DNA of 64,000 nucleotides, taken from positions 109,066 to 173,065 of the forward strand of contig CALWNQ010000003.1 in NCBI GenBank assembly GCA_944382875.1. Reading direction: 5' to 3'. This DNA comes from an uncultured Clostridia bacterium (GTDB taxonomy: Bacteria > Bacillota > Clostridia > Oscillospirales > Ruminococcaceae). Made by a program: the position numbers and the translations under genes. The notes under the pieces were generated by a model, which saw nothing but the letters and a program-made list of their open reading frames with translations, was not told the origin of the DNA and ran no database searches. Positions 52,535 through 61,031 of the stretch are shown here, one piece after another (within the stretch, counting starts at the first letter, position 1; each line of letters opens with the position of its first letter).

Positions 52535-54424
52535 TTAAAAAATTTCTTCTCTTTCCTTCTCCTTTGCATAGTGCTGTGCTTGCGCATGCCAAAGTTCCGC
52601 ATACTTCCCGTCCTGCTCGGCAAGCAACGATTCATGACTGCCCTGCTGCACAATCTGTCCCCCGTCAAAAACGGCAATCTCATCGCAGAAGCGGCAGGAG
52701 GAAAGCCGGTGACTAATATAGATGGCAGTTTTATCTCCTACCAGCCGGTCAAAATTGGAATAGACCTCATATTCCGCGACTGGATCGAGCGCTGCGGTTG
52801 GTTCATCCAGCACAATAAACGGCGCATCCTTGTATAATGCCCGTGCCAGCGCGATTTTCTGTCCTTCGCCGCCCGAAACTTCCACACCATCCTCTTCAAA
52901 CTCCCGGTAAAGGCAGGTATCAAGCCCTTTTGGCATACTGTCGAGCCGTTCTCCGAAACCGGCCATCCGCAGACACTTTTCCGCGCGCTCCCGGTCATAG
53001 TTTTGGGAAGCCGCCACATTCTGCCCCAACGGAAACGCGAGGAGCTGAAAGTCCTGGAATACCACGGCGAACACTTGTAAATAGTCCTCGTATTTATACT
53101 TGCGAATGTCGATGCCGTTGAGCAGAATTTCTCCTTCGGTGGGGTCATAAAGCCGGCAGAGCAGTTTGATAAAGGTGGTTTTGCCGGAACCATTTTCGCC
53201 AACAACAGCCAGCCGTTCCCCGACCTTGAACTTCATCGACAGATGCCGCAGCGCATCGTTTTCAGCGCCAGGATACCGGAAGGATACATCCCGGAATTCC
53301 ACCTCATACTGCCGGTCGGCGCGCTTTTCGGTAGTCAGCGTGCCCTGATACATCCGGTCGGGGAGGTCGAGGAATTCAAAGGTGGTTTTTAAAAATGCCC
53401 CGTTGTTTTTCAAATCCCCCACATTTTTCATCAGGTTGAAAATTCCCGTGGCGAGCGCTGTGATTGCCCCCACATACTGGGTAACGGAACCGACACCGAA
53501 TGCCCCCGCCCACGCTTTCAGGCAAACAAACAGATAGGCAAATCCGGTAAACATGGTGGAAATCGCGGCGGACAGTGCCGCAAGCCCTCCCATCGGACCG
53601 GCAGCATATCGCGCTATAACAGAATTCAAACTATGCGGATCATCTTTCAGCAGATATTTTGTTCCGATATCCTGCTGGCTGTACATCCGCATATCCAGCA
53701 TCCGTTCTGTTGCATGCATCGTAAAACCGAAAAAGCTGAAAAGGCGATTGCCAAACTTTGAGCTTTCGGCGCTTTTCACCCAGTAGCTGTCCGCCTTTGT
53801 TGCGCACATCGGAGAAATAAGCGTAATCAGCACAAGAATCCCTAAAAATGCCAAAACGAACCACGGACTGTTCAAAAAGGCGAAAGAAGAATCTGCGGGA
53901 ACCGGGACCAGAAACAATCCAACCGACAGAGCAAGCGCGCTGACGACACTGCACAATCCGCCAATGATTCTCTCGAATATACTGCGCACCTGAGTGAGTC
54001 CCCAGCCGCCCCACATACTATTTTGCAAAATTTGGGAATATAGATCCTGGGTGCTCTGCTCATCCATCACACAAAAATCCATGGCAAGCATTTTTTTCGA
54101 GTTTACAAAGTATCCTTTTTGCCAGTAAAGCTCTTCTTTGCAGTTTTTCCACCGAAGTGCAATCGCTTTTAAAAGTGCCGCAGCGGCAGTTACAGACACC
54201 GTCAGCAGCACCCAGCGCCAAAGCACCTCCGGCCTGCGGCTTCCGGAAAGCTCGTTGAGAATCCGGGCAGAAAAATAGATGCCGATATAAGGCAGAAGGG
54301 CTGTTAAAACAGCGTCGCAGAACACCGATTCAAAAAGGCCCGGACAACTTTGCCGCAGAATCCGGAACGCTCGGAAATTCAGCGAAAATGCTTCCCGCAA
54401 GGTCATTTTTTCTTCATTTTTCAT
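52535..54424 (-). CDS. ABC exporter half-transporter B
   Basis: The 629-residue protein fuses a six-helix membrane domain (about 20-350) to an ATPase domain with Walker A VGENGSGKTTFIKLL, signature VSGGEGQKIALARAL and Walker B FIVLDEPTAALDP. The ATG at 54424 follows GGGAGTG. It overlaps the upstream ABC gene by 11 bases, so the two are translated together and probably form a heterodimer. The downstream order is RR, kinase, ABC A, ABC B. Substrate unknown: peptide, lipid or drug. Confidence 0.92.
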   Translation of the reverse strand: MKNEEKMTLREAFSLNFRAFRILRQSCPGLFESVFCDAVLTALLPYIGIYFSARILNELSGSRRPEVLWRWVLLTVSVTAAAALLKAIALRWKNCKEELYWQKGYFVNSKKMLAMDFCVMDEQSTQDLYSQILQNSMWGGWGLTQVRSIFERIIGGLCSVVSALALSVGLFLVPVPADSSFAFLNSPWFVLAFLGILVLITLISPMCATKADSYWVKSAESSKFGNRLFSFFGFTMHATERMLDMRMYSQQDIGTKYLLKDDPHSLNSVIARYAAGPMGGLAALSAAISTMFTGFAYLFVCLKAWAGAFGVGSVTQYVGAITALATGIFNLMKNVGDLKNNGAFLKTTFEFLDLPDRMYQGTLTTEKRADRQYEVEFRDVSFRYPGAENDALRHLSMKFKVGERLAVVGENGSGKTTFIKLLCRLYDPTEGEILLNGIDIRKYKYEDYLQVFAVVFQDFQLLAFPLGQNVAASQNYDRERAEKCLRMAGFGERLDSMPKGLDTCLYREFEEDGVEVSGGEGQKIALARALYKDAPFIVLDEPTAALDPVAEYEVYSNFDRLVGDKTAIYISHRLSSCRFCDEIAVFDGGQIVQQGSHESLLAEQDGKYAELWHAQAQHYAKEKEREEIF

Positions 54425-56258
54425 CCAGATCACTCCCTTTCCGCAAGTCCTCTTTGCCGTAATACCGGCTTTGGATAGCAAATAGCTTCGCGTATTTTCC
54501 TCCCTGTTTCATCAAAGAGCCGTGGGTGCCTTCCTCGGCAATTTTTCCATCCGCCAGCAGGATAATCCGGTCGCAGAACCGGGTGGAAGCGAGCCGGTGA
54601 GAAATGTAAACTGAGGTACAGCCCGCTGTCATCGCATGATATTTGAGATAGATATCATTTTCGGCAATTGGGTCAAGGGCGGCGGTCGGTTCATCCAATA
54701 CCATAATAGGAGCCCCTTTGTAAAGGGCGCGGGCGAGCATCAGCCGCTGGGTTTCCCCGCCTGAAAGTTCCACGCCATCCTCAAAAACAGCTCGGCCAAT
54801 ATGTGTATCATACCCCTGCGGCAGAGTTGCCACGTTTTGTGCCAGCCCGGCTTTCTCCACACAATCCCGCACCCGCTGCATATCAATACCTTCCACAGTC
54901 TGGGCTACATTTTCCGCCAGAGTGGTTTCCAGGACAGAAAACTGCTGGAATACCGCTGTAAAGAGCCGGTAATAATCCCGGCGGTTGTAGCGGCGAATGT
55001 CCACGCCGTTCAACAGCACTTCCCCTTCGGTGGGATCGTAAAAGCCGCAGATCAGCTTGACCAAAGTCGTCTTACCCGCACCGTTTAAGCCCACCACCGC
55101 CAGTTTCTCTCCGGCATGAATGGTCAGATTCAAGTCGTGGAGGGTATCCTTGTCTGCGCCGGGATACCGGAAGCGGACGCTTTTCAGCTGGATTTCGTAG
55201 GGGATTTTTTCCGCTTTCAGCGGCTCCCCATCCTCAAATTTGAACAGCTCCGGTACATCCAAAAATTCCCGAAGGACGGAAAGATCCAAACTCTGGGTAT
55301 GCAAGGTGGAAAAACCGGACAAAATCCCGGTTACCCAGGCGGTAAATCCGCTCACCGCCGAAAAATACAGCAAAAACTGGGAAGCCGGCAGACCATCCTG
55401 CAAAGCCAACGCAATCAGATAAAAGTAGGCGATACCATTTCGCAGAAAAGATAAAACCACGTCCGCCACATCTGCCCAAAGATAGATTTTTTCCCGCCGG
55501 GCTACATAATCGTCATAAAGGCGCACTGTACTGGTCCAAACATCTTCCAGCCAAGGGCGCAGGTGAAAAATCCGAATGTCTTTGCCCAATTTGCGATCCG
55601 CAGCACGATCTCTAATATAGTTGATTTTCTTTAAATAAGCGGATTCCTCATCCCGATGGCGATAGCCCCATTCGTGAATTCGTTTGCTGATAAAAAAGCT
55701 CATAACAGTTGTTGCCAGCACCACCAGCAGCAGTACCGGTTTTAACGAGGAAAGCAGTAGCAGATATATCACAAAGCCAGCTATATTTTTCAATAAATCC
55801 GTTACAGTTGTCCAAATAGCTTCTGTTGCAGACCTGTTATTGCTTACGGTATCCTGTGCTTTCCCGTACTTTTTCAGCACCGCAGGATCTTCAACATTGG
55901 GATAAGAAGTAATATCATATTTTCTGGCGATCATACCTATGATTCCGCTGCGGACTTCGATCCTGCCGAATAAAGTATTGGCTCCCAAATAAGTATTGAA
56001 CGCCGCCAGAAACATCAAGAGCAGGGCAAACCCCACGATTGTCCACAGCAGTTCCGAAAAGGGGGCTGATGTTTCCACCTTTTTTAGGATCACCGGCGCC
56101 ACAAACAGCTCAGTCAAACTTGTTGCCAACCCGCCAACCGCTACTGCAATGCAGAGGAAGAGAACGCTTTTCCGGGTGTTCCAGGCATTGCGGATCATCC
56201 AGCCGGTGTTTTGCCACATGTTATAAATGGGTTTTTCCTTTTTCTTTCGTTCCGACAT
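54414..56258 (-). CDS. ABC exporter half-transporter A
   Basis: The 614-residue half-transporter has a membrane domain (about 30-340) and an ATPase domain with VGLNGAGKTTLVKLI (Walker A), LSGGETQRLMLARAL (signature) and IMVLDEPTAALDP (Walker B). The ATG at 56258 follows GAGGTGAG. The gene begins 46 bp after the kinase gene, within which a 12-bp direct repeat sits upstream of an extended -10 promoter. It is paired with the next ABC gene. Confidence 0.92.
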   Translation of the reverse strand: MSERKKKEKPIYNMWQNTGWMIRNAWNTRKSVLFLCIAVAVGGLATSLTELFVAPVILKKVETSAPFSELLWTIVGFALLLMFLAAFNTYLGANTLFGRIEVRSGIIGMIARKYDITSYPNVEDPAVLKKYGKAQDTVSNNRSATEAIWTTVTDLLKNIAGFVIYLLLLSSLKPVLLLVVLATTVMSFFISKRIHEWGYRHRDEESAYLKKINYIRDRAADRKLGKDIRIFHLRPWLEDVWTSTVRLYDDYVARREKIYLWADVADVVLSFLRNGIAYFYLIALALQDGLPASQFLLYFSAVSGFTAWVTGILSGFSTLHTQSLDLSVLREFLDVPELFKFEDGEPLKAEKIPYEIQLKSVRFRYPGADKDTLHDLNLTIHAGEKLAVVGLNGAGKTTLVKLICGFYDPTEGEVLLNGVDIRRYNRRDYYRLFTAVFQQFSVLETTLAENVAQTVEGIDMQRVRDCVEKAGLAQNVATLPQGYDTHIGRAVFEDGVELSGGETQRLMLARALYKGAPIMVLDEPTAALDPIAENDIYLKYHAMTAGCTSVYISHRLASTRFCDRIILLADGKIAEEGTHGSLMKQGGKYAKLFAIQSRYYGKEDLRKGSDLDEK

Positions 56259-56276
56259 CTTTCTCACCTCACTTTG

Positions 56277-56343
56277 ATTGTAGCACAAAAAAAGCGGAAT
56301 GGATTATTTTGGGGACGAATTGTCGTTTTCAGGGGACGAATTG
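56277..56343 (-). promoter_or_regulatory. promoter with 21-bp-period direct repeat before the ABC genes
   Basis: On the minus strand TGC-TACAAT (56277-56285) is an extended -10 box with no good -35 box. Upstream, the word GGGGACGAATTG (plus-strand reading) occurs at 56311-56322 and again at 56332-56343, a 21-bp period, placed at about -41 to -73. LytTR response regulators usually bind such paired direct repeats, and the gene encoding one lies two genes upstream. The repeats lie inside the 3' end of the kinase gene. Confidence 0.55.
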
Positions 56344-57005
56344 CAGACTTGCGGCAGAAGCACCTCGGTGGTAAAGGCGCCATCCTCGCTGCCCCGGCTG
56401 ATATAACCGCCCAGGCGCTCGATAACCGCGTCCATTCGCACCAGTCCAAAACCGTGCCCCTCCCCTTTTGCGGAGCGGAAACGGCCTCCCACCTTGGGCA
56501 GCTTTTTTCCCGCGGTAAAATTGGTGAGTGAGATGTAAAGCTGTGTACCCTTAATATCCATATATAAACGAATCAGCCGCTTTTCGGGCGGAAGCTGCAA
56601 ACTTGCTTCGATGGCATTATCAAACAGATTCCCTAAAATCACGCAGAGATCCAGTTCGGAAATACGGAGCACCACCGGAATGTGTGCATCTGCTTTCACC
56701 GGAATCTGCCTCGATCGTGCCAGAGAGATTTTGCTGTTCAGGATCGCATCGGTCATAGCGTTTCCGGTTTTAATCACCGTGTCCACTGTCGCAAGGTCAG
56801 TGTCGAGCTTGTCCAAATATTCCCGAATCGCCTCCATATTGCCGGAAGCGGCATAAGCTTTCATGACCTGAATATGATTCCGATAATCGTGACGCCAGCC
56901 GCGGATCTGCCGGTACATATTTTCCACCTCGGCAAAATGGGTTTCAATCAACTCCCGCTGATAAACACCGATTTGCCGGTCGATCCGTTTTGTGAAAAAA
57001 CGCAT
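56304..57005 (-). CDS. GHKL-type histidine kinase lacking a membrane sensor
   Basis: The 233-residue protein consists of a helical dimerisation part with the phospho-acceptor histidine in WRHDYRNHIQ (about 37-46) and an ATPase domain with LGNLFDNAIEASL (N box) and GEGHGFGLVRMDAV (G box). AgrC-like sensors normally have six membrane helices, and none is present here, so it is cytoplasmic. The C terminus carries a short repeat (NSSPEND then NSSPK) created by the direct repeat in the DNA. It is 12 bp downstream of its response regulator gene. Confidence 0.88.
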   Translation of the reverse strand: MRFFTKRIDRQIGVYQRELIETHFAEVENMYRQIRGWRHDYRNHIQVMKAYAASGNMEAIREYLDKLDTDLATVDTVIKTGNAMTDAILNSKISLARSRQIPVKADAHIPVVLRISELDLCVILGNLFDNAIEASLQLPPEKRLIRLYMDIKGTQLYISLTNFTAGKKLPKVGGRFRSAKGEGHGFGLVRMDAVIERLGGYISRGSEDGAFTTEVLLPQVCNSSPENDNSSPK

Positions 57006-57017
57006 GGAAAAACCTCC

Positions 57018-57716
57018 TCAGATTCTGGAAATAATGGCACGATTGAGCGGTTCGTACATGCCGCGTGGCAGAGGAAGAACCGTACCATCGGTTAAATAAA
57101 CATCCGTGCGAGTGACTCGCTGAATACAGGTCAGATTGAGGATGCAGGAACGCCCAATCCGGAAAAAACGCTCGTCGAGGAGCGGTTCAAACTCTCCCAA
57201 CGATTTTTTCAGTGTGTACTCTTTTTTCCCGTGAACGGTCACATAATTCTGGCGCACATCAAGATAGCGGATTTCATACAGCGGCACCCGCACGGTTTCG
57301 CCTGGCAACACTAATGTCAATGCCTGTTCATTTTTACGGAGCTTTCGGACTGCACGGTCGAGTACCGAAAAGAGTTTGTCCCGATCCACCGGTTTCATCA
57401 GATAATGCAGCGCGGCAACCTCGTAACCGTCGGCAATGTACTCAGAATAGCCGGTAACAAACACGATCTGCACCATTTCATTTTCTTTCCGGATCCGCTT
57501 CGCCAACGTAACGCCGTCTATCTCCCCCATCTCAATATCCAACAGCAGTATATCGCAATCTTTCTGCTCCGTATAATCAAACAGAAACGCCTCTGCACTT
57601 TCAAATACCGCTATTTTTACCTCGCAGCCTGATTGCTCCGCCCAGGAATGTATCAAAGCACCCAGATAATCTCGTTGTGCCGCTTCATCGTCACAGAGTG
57701 CAATACGGTACTCCAT
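57018..57716 (-). CDS. LytTR-type response regulator
   Basis: The 232-residue protein has a receiver domain (IALCDDEAAQRDYL, phospho-acceptor aspartate in ILLLDIEMG near 57, FVTGYSEY and LMKPVD) and a LytTR DNA-binding domain (about 130-232, VPLYEIRYLDVRQNYVTVHGK, FRIGRSCILNLTCIQRV). The ATG at 57716 follows GGAAAGAAAG; the longer frame lacks a site. It is first in RR-kinase-ABC-ABC. Confidence 0.94.
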   Translation of the reverse strand: MEYRIALCDDEAAQRDYLGALIHSWAEQSGCEVKIAVFESAEAFLFDYTEQKDCDILLLDIEMGEIDGVTLAKRIRKENEMVQIVFVTGYSEYIADGYEVAALHYLMKPVDRDKLFSVLDRAVRKLRKNEQALTLVLPGETVRVPLYEIRYLDVRQNYVTVHGKKEYTLKKSLGEFEPLLDERFFRIGRSCILNLTCIQRVTRTDVYLTDGTVLPLPRGMYEPLNRAIISRI

Positions 57717-57747
57717 ATCTTTCTTCCTTTCCTTACAAACTGTTTTT

Positions 57748-57776
57748 ATTATATCACACAGTCCTCCGTTTTCCAA
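57748..57776 (-). promoter_or_regulatory. promoter of the response regulator gene
   Basis: On the minus strand TTGGAA (57771-57776) and TATAAT (57748-57753) are 17 bp apart. It lacks the GGGGACGAATTG repeat found before the ABC genes. Confidence 0.7.
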
Positions 57777-57797
57777 TCCACGAGTCATCAACCGCAA

Positions 57798-57834
57798 GTT
57801 GAGTAATAATCAACTGAAAGTTGTATAATTCAAC
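57798..57834 (+). promoter_or_regulatory. tandem GTTG-N7-CAAC operators with -10 box
   Basis: Two related palindromes, GTTGA-N7-TCAAC (57798-57814) and GTTG-N7-CAAC (57820-57834), follow one another. TATAAT (57824-57829) is in the second. They precede the XRE gene by about 70 bp and may be its operators. Confidence 0.5.
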
Positions 57835-57903
57835 GGATATTCTCTGGAAATTGGGTGCATTCTCTGATATGATAAAGATACAAAACAGGAGGAGGTAATC
57901 AAA

Positions 57904-58398
57904 ATGAATACAATGGGCAATCGCATCGCAGAATTTCGTAAAAAGAAAGGACTGACACAGGATCAGCTCGCCGAGCAACTGGGAATCTCCGCACAGGCAG
58001 TCTCCAAATGGGAAACCGACGCATCCTGCCCCGACATCGGGCTGATCCCGCAGCTTTCCAAAATCCTTGGCATCAGCCTGGACGAACTCTTTGGAGTGGA
58101 ACCAGAACAAAGTGTTGTCCTGGTGCCGGAAGCGGAACGCAAAAAACCGGACCAGCTCCTTTTTAAAGTGGTTATTGACAGTGCCGACGGGGACAAGATA
58201 CGAGTGAATCTTCCATTTATCCTGATCAAAGCACTGAGCGGACACAGCGATAAGCTGCCGATTCAGATGGGAAATCTCAATCTGTCGGAACTGATTGACA
58301 TTGATCAGCTTGTTGCCATGGCGGAAGCCGGACTGCTCGGACAGTTAGTCGAGGTGGATTCTACCGACGGCGACCATATACGCGTTTTTGTGGAGTAA
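57904..58398 (+). CDS. XRE family regulator with SHOCT-like C-domain
   Basis: The 164-residue protein has a Cro/CI helix-turn-helix (RIAEFRKKKGLTQDQLAEQL, then AQAVSKWETDASCPD) at residues 6-61 and a C-terminal domain (about 95-164) with KIRVNLPFILIKAL and GQLVEVDSTDGDHIRVFVE, the SHOCT-like pattern of Firmicutes regulators. GGAGG lies before the ATG. The next gene encodes a stand-alone copy of a similar domain. Confidence 0.88.
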   Translation: MNTMGNRIAEFRKKKGLTQDQLAEQLGISAQAVSKWETDASCPDIGLIPQLSKILGISLDELFGVEPEQSVVLVPEAERKKPDQLLFKVVIDSADGDKIRVNLPFILIKALSGHSDKLPIQMGNLNLSELIDIDQLVAMAEAGLLGQLVEVDSTDGDHIRVFVE

Positions 58399-58403
58399 CG
58401 CCA

Positions 58404-58676
58404 ATGATCATGCTGCTTGAAGTTGACAAACTAAAAATCCCTCTTCCCTTTTCCGGCGCTATCATCAAACCGATCCTGGACCGGTATACCGGTTTTGACC
58501 GGGATACCATCAACATTCTTTGGAAAGCGCTCCGTACCGCAACAGCGGCATTTCCCGTCTGGGTTCTCACAGAGGTACAGGAAGCAGGTGGTAGTCATAT
58601 CAAAATCACAATTCTGAAAAACAGCTTCTATACTCTTGCCAAAAACAAAAAAATGTGCTATACTGAGGAAAACTAA
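58404..58676 (+). CDS. stand-alone SHOCT-like domain protein
   Basis: The 90-residue protein starts 6 bp after the XRE gene with GGAG upstream. Its pattern (LKIPLPFSGAIIKPIL at the start and SHIKITIL at the end) parallels the C-terminal domain of the preceding regulator (IRVNLPFILIKAL, DHIRVFV). It may dimerise with or modulate that regulator. The family assignment is by eye. Its 3' end carries the promoter of the ABC-F gene. Confidence 0.65.
   Translation: MIMLLEVDKLKIPLPFSGAIIKPILDRYTGFDRDTINILWKALRTATAAFPVWVLTEVQEAGGSHIKITILKNSFYTLAKNKKMCYTEEN
58636..58664 (+). promoter_or_regulatory. promoter of the ABC-F gene
   Basis: TTGCCA (58636-58641) and TATACT (58659-58664) are 17 bp apart and lie inside the end of the preceding small gene. 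The predicted start is near 58671. Confidence 0.7.
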
Positions 58677-58903
58677 AGAAAGGAACGGTATTGCCGGCAT
58701 GTATATCTGCTAAATTTCACACAAACCATCTCATCTTATAAAGCGGGGGAGGGGCAGAAACTGCCTCTGTGTTTGTGTTGGAATTTGCTGGATGCGTGCG
58801 GCTGCCGATCTCGGTAGCCCGGAAATTGCGTTGCTGCATTTCCGGGTTTTTGTGCGTCTTTTTGCGGATTCCGGCACCTCCTGCACGATTGGAGGAACTC
58901 GGA
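58671..58903 (+). promoter_or_regulatory. attenuator leader of the ABC-F gene
   Basis: The 233-base leader holds several stems: GGCAG-AAA-CTGCC (58753-58765), a GGCTGCCGA/TCGGTAGCC pair (58799-58818) and a strong terminator (58818-58851). The frame of the ABC-F gene is open through the leader from a GTG at 58769. Ribosome stalling on a leader peptide could melt the terminator, as in known antibiotic-inducible ABC-F genes. That mechanism is an inference. Confidence 0.7.
58818..58851 (+). terminator. terminator inside the ABC-F leader
   Basis: CCCGGAAAT and ATTTCCGGG form a perfect 9-bp stem with an 11-base loop, followed by TTTTT. It lies 53 bases upstream of the ABC-F start, so only antitermination would allow full transcription. 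Confidence 0.82.
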
Positions 58904-60526
58904 TTGTCCAAACTTTTACTATCGGCCAGCCATATTGTCCAGTATTTCGGCGACCGCAAAATCTTTTCTTTTGAGCAGCTCTCTGTTTTTGAGGGCGATA
59001 AAATCGGGATTGTCGGCGCAAACGGCGCCGGAAAAACCACCCTGCTCCGCATCCTCTCGGGAGAATTGCAGCCCGATGAAGGAACTGTAACCCGCCGGAC
59101 CGATGTCTGTTATTTCCGCCAATTCCGCGGACAGGACGCCGAAGCAGACCCACACGCGCTCCGGGAGCTTGGCCTTGCCGGAAAGCTTGGCCGCGAAAAG
59201 CTGAGCGGCGGCGAGCAAACCCGACTGGGACTTGCCGGAATGAATGAGCGGGCGCTGCTCACCTTTGCCGACGAGCCGACTGCCAACCTCGATGCCGAAG
59301 GCGTCAACCTATGCATGGAACGGCTCTTGGCCTGTCCGGCGCTGCTTCTGGTCAGCCACGACCGCGCGGTTCTCGACCGGCTCTGTAACCGGATCATTGA
59401 GGTCAAAGATGGCGAACTCCTTTTTTACCAGGGGAATTTCACCGCCTACCGCAGCCAGCGGGAACAAAATTTCAAACGGCAGGAACAGGAATATGAACAG
59501 TACCGGGCAGAAAAGGCGCGGCTGGAACGCGCAATCATCGACAAAGGGCAGGCATCCGCTTCGGTGCGCAAAGCGCCCAAGCGGATGGGGAACTCGGAAG
59601 CAAGGCTCCACAAACGAGAAGCCGGAGAGAGCGCAGAAAAACTCGACAACGCCAAAAAATCCTTGGTTTCCCGGCTGGAACGGCTGGAAGTCAAAGAAAA
59701 ACCGCACGAAACCCCTCTGGTAAAAATTGACTTCTCGCTGACTGATCCGCCGGCCAACCGGGACATCGTCACCGGAAACCGCCTTTCGTTCCGATACGAC
59801 GACCATGTAATTTTTGAAAACACCGCTTTCTCTCTGCCAAAAGGAAGCAAAACTGCGCTGATCGGCCCGAACGGCGCTGGAAAAACCACCCTGATGGAGC
59901 TGATTGCATCCAACGCGCCTGGCATCCGAATCGTTCCCAAAGCAAAAATCGGATATTTCCGACAGGGCCTGGAAACAATCAACCTGGAAAAAACGGTGCT
60001 GGAAAACGTGATGGACACGGCGGTGCAAGATGAAAAAACCATGCGCGGTATTCTGGCACGGCTGCTCATCCGACGGGACGATGTTTATAAAAAAGCCGGT
60101 GTGTTAAGCGGCGGCGAACGGGTAAAGCTCTCCTTTGCCAAGCTGTTCGGTTCGCCTGCCAACCTGCTTTTGCTCGACGAACCTACCAACTTTCTGGACA
60201 TGCCGGCCATCGAAGCCTTGCAGCAGATGATCTGCGAATATGAAGGCACCGTCCTTTTCGTATCGCACGACCGTACCTTCTCGGATGCCTGCGCCAACCG
60301 GATTCTCCGGATTGAAAACCGCAAACTCCTCTCTTTCGCGGGCAACCAGACCGACTGGGAAGCTGCCCAATCAAAGCCAAAAGAAACCAAGGAACATCTG
60401 GACAAAACGCTGCTTGAACTGCGGATTGCAGAGGTGATTTCCCGGCTTTCTGCGCCGAACTGTCCGGATAAGGAAGCGTTGGAACAGGAGTTTCAACATC
60501 TCATACAGAAAAAACAACATTTTTGA
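58904..60526 (+). CDS. ABC-F family ATPase, ribosomal protection type
   Basis: The 540-residue soluble protein has two ATPase domains: VGANGAGKTTLLRILSG with KLSGGEQTRLGLAG and LTFADEPTANLD, then IGPNGAGKTTLMELIAS with VLSGGERVKLSFAKL and LLLDEPTNFLD. They are joined by an alpha-helical, charged P-site linker (about 190-290, KRQEQEYEQYRAEKARLERA). No membrane segment exists. Such ABC-F proteins dislodge peptidyl-transferase antibiotics. The start is a TTG after GGAGGAAC. The leader terminator and the short first domain suggest the resistance type rather than a housekeeping EttA or Uup, but drug range cannot be told. Confidence 0.87.
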   Translation: MSKLLLSASHIVQYFGDRKIFSFEQLSVFEGDKIGIVGANGAGKTTLLRILSGELQPDEGTVTRRTDVCYFRQFRGQDAEADPHALRELGLAGKLGREKLSGGEQTRLGLAGMNERALLTFADEPTANLDAEGVNLCMERLLACPALLLVSHDRAVLDRLCNRIIEVKDGELLFYQGNFTAYRSQREQNFKRQEQEYEQYRAEKARLERAIIDKGQASASVRKAPKRMGNSEARLHKREAGESAEKLDNAKKSLVSRLERLEVKEKPHETPLVKIDFSLTDPPANRDIVTGNRLSFRYDDHVIFENTAFSLPKGSKTALIGPNGAGKTTLMELIASNAPGIRIVPKAKIGYFRQGLETINLEKTVLENVMDTAVQDEKTMRGILARLLIRRDDVYKKAGVLSGGERVKLSFAKLFGSPANLLLLDEPTNFLDMPAIEALQQMICEYEGTVLFVSHDRTFSDACANRILRIENRKLLSFAGNQTDWEAAQSKPKETKEHLDKTLLELRIAEVISRLSAPNCPDKEALEQEFQHLIQKKQHF

Positions 60527-60533
60527 TAACAAG

Positions 60534-60563
60534 AAAACCGTCTGCGAAAGCGCAGACGGTTTT
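60534..60563. terminator. bidirectional terminator
   Basis: CCGTCTGCG and CGCAGACGG pair around AAAG with AAAA and TTTT flanks, between the ABC-F gene and the convergent zinc-ribbon gene. Confidence 0.88.
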
Positions 60564-60891
60564 AAAATTCTCTTTTGCTGAGATATAAACGTAAAATTCG
60601 AAGAATTTCCCCGATTCCCCAACAAATCAGCCCAATACTCGCACCAATTATCACGCATACCCCAAAAAAGACATAGTTTTCTTCTATACAAGAGAGCCAG
60701 ATACCAAACGCCACCAAAATCACAGCCTGTAACAACGCAGCGACTTTCCATATATTTTCAAATAAATATCCGACATGCAGAACACCATGTTCCGCTCCCT
60801 TTTCTGACTTTAAGCGATTTCCACAAAACGGACAGAATTGGCTTTCCGCTGGAATTCCATGCATACATTTATTACAAATCCTTTTTTCCAT
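60562..60891 (-). CDS. zinc-ribbon membrane protein 1
   Basis: The 109-residue protein has a zinc ribbon (CNKCMHGIPAESQFCPFCG, residues 6-24) followed by two membrane helices (about 47-67 and 73-97) and a basic tail. GGAGG precedes the ATG. I know no named family. It is divergent from a ribbon-helix-helix gene, and the same pairing occurs again 0.6 kb away. Confidence 0.75.
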   Translation of the reverse strand: MEKRICNKCMHGIPAESQFCPFCGNRLKSEKGAEHGVLHVGYLFENIWKVAALLQAVILVAFGIWLSCIEENYVFFGVCVIIGASIGLICWGIGEILRILRLYLSKREF

Positions 60892-60912
60892 ATCTGCCCT
60901 CCTCTATTCACT

Positions 60913-60941
60913 ATTATAACCGATTTATGTTTAATTGTAAA
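60913..60941 (-). promoter_or_regulatory. promoter of zinc-ribbon gene 1
   Basis: On the minus strand TTTACA (60936-60941) and TATAAT (60913-60918) are 17 bp apart. The -35 box is inside the palindrome at 60927-60944. Confidence 0.8.
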
Positions 60942-60986
60942 CATGATTTCATGCTGTTATTAAACATTTTTAAAGCCTTAAAAATG
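60927..60986. promoter_or_regulatory. two palindromes between zinc-ribbon gene 1 and RHH gene 1
   Basis: ATGTTTA-ATTG-TAAACAT (60927-60944) and CATTTTTAA-AGCC-TTAAAAATG (60965-60986) are perfect inverted repeats. The word TAAACAT recurs at 60938-60944 and 60961-60967. The first covers the -35 box of the leftward gene. They are candidate operators of the RHH protein. Confidence 0.65.
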
Positions 60987-61031
60987 TGCAATAATAGAAT
61001 AAAGCGTATCGTTTCACAAGGAGGCGCTATT

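Noticed and set aside
58769..58903. GTG start for ABC-F, 45 residues longer
   Set aside because: The extension runs through the leader terminator, lacks ABC-F similarity, and the TTG at 58904 has GGAGGAAC upstream. It may still serve as a leader frame.
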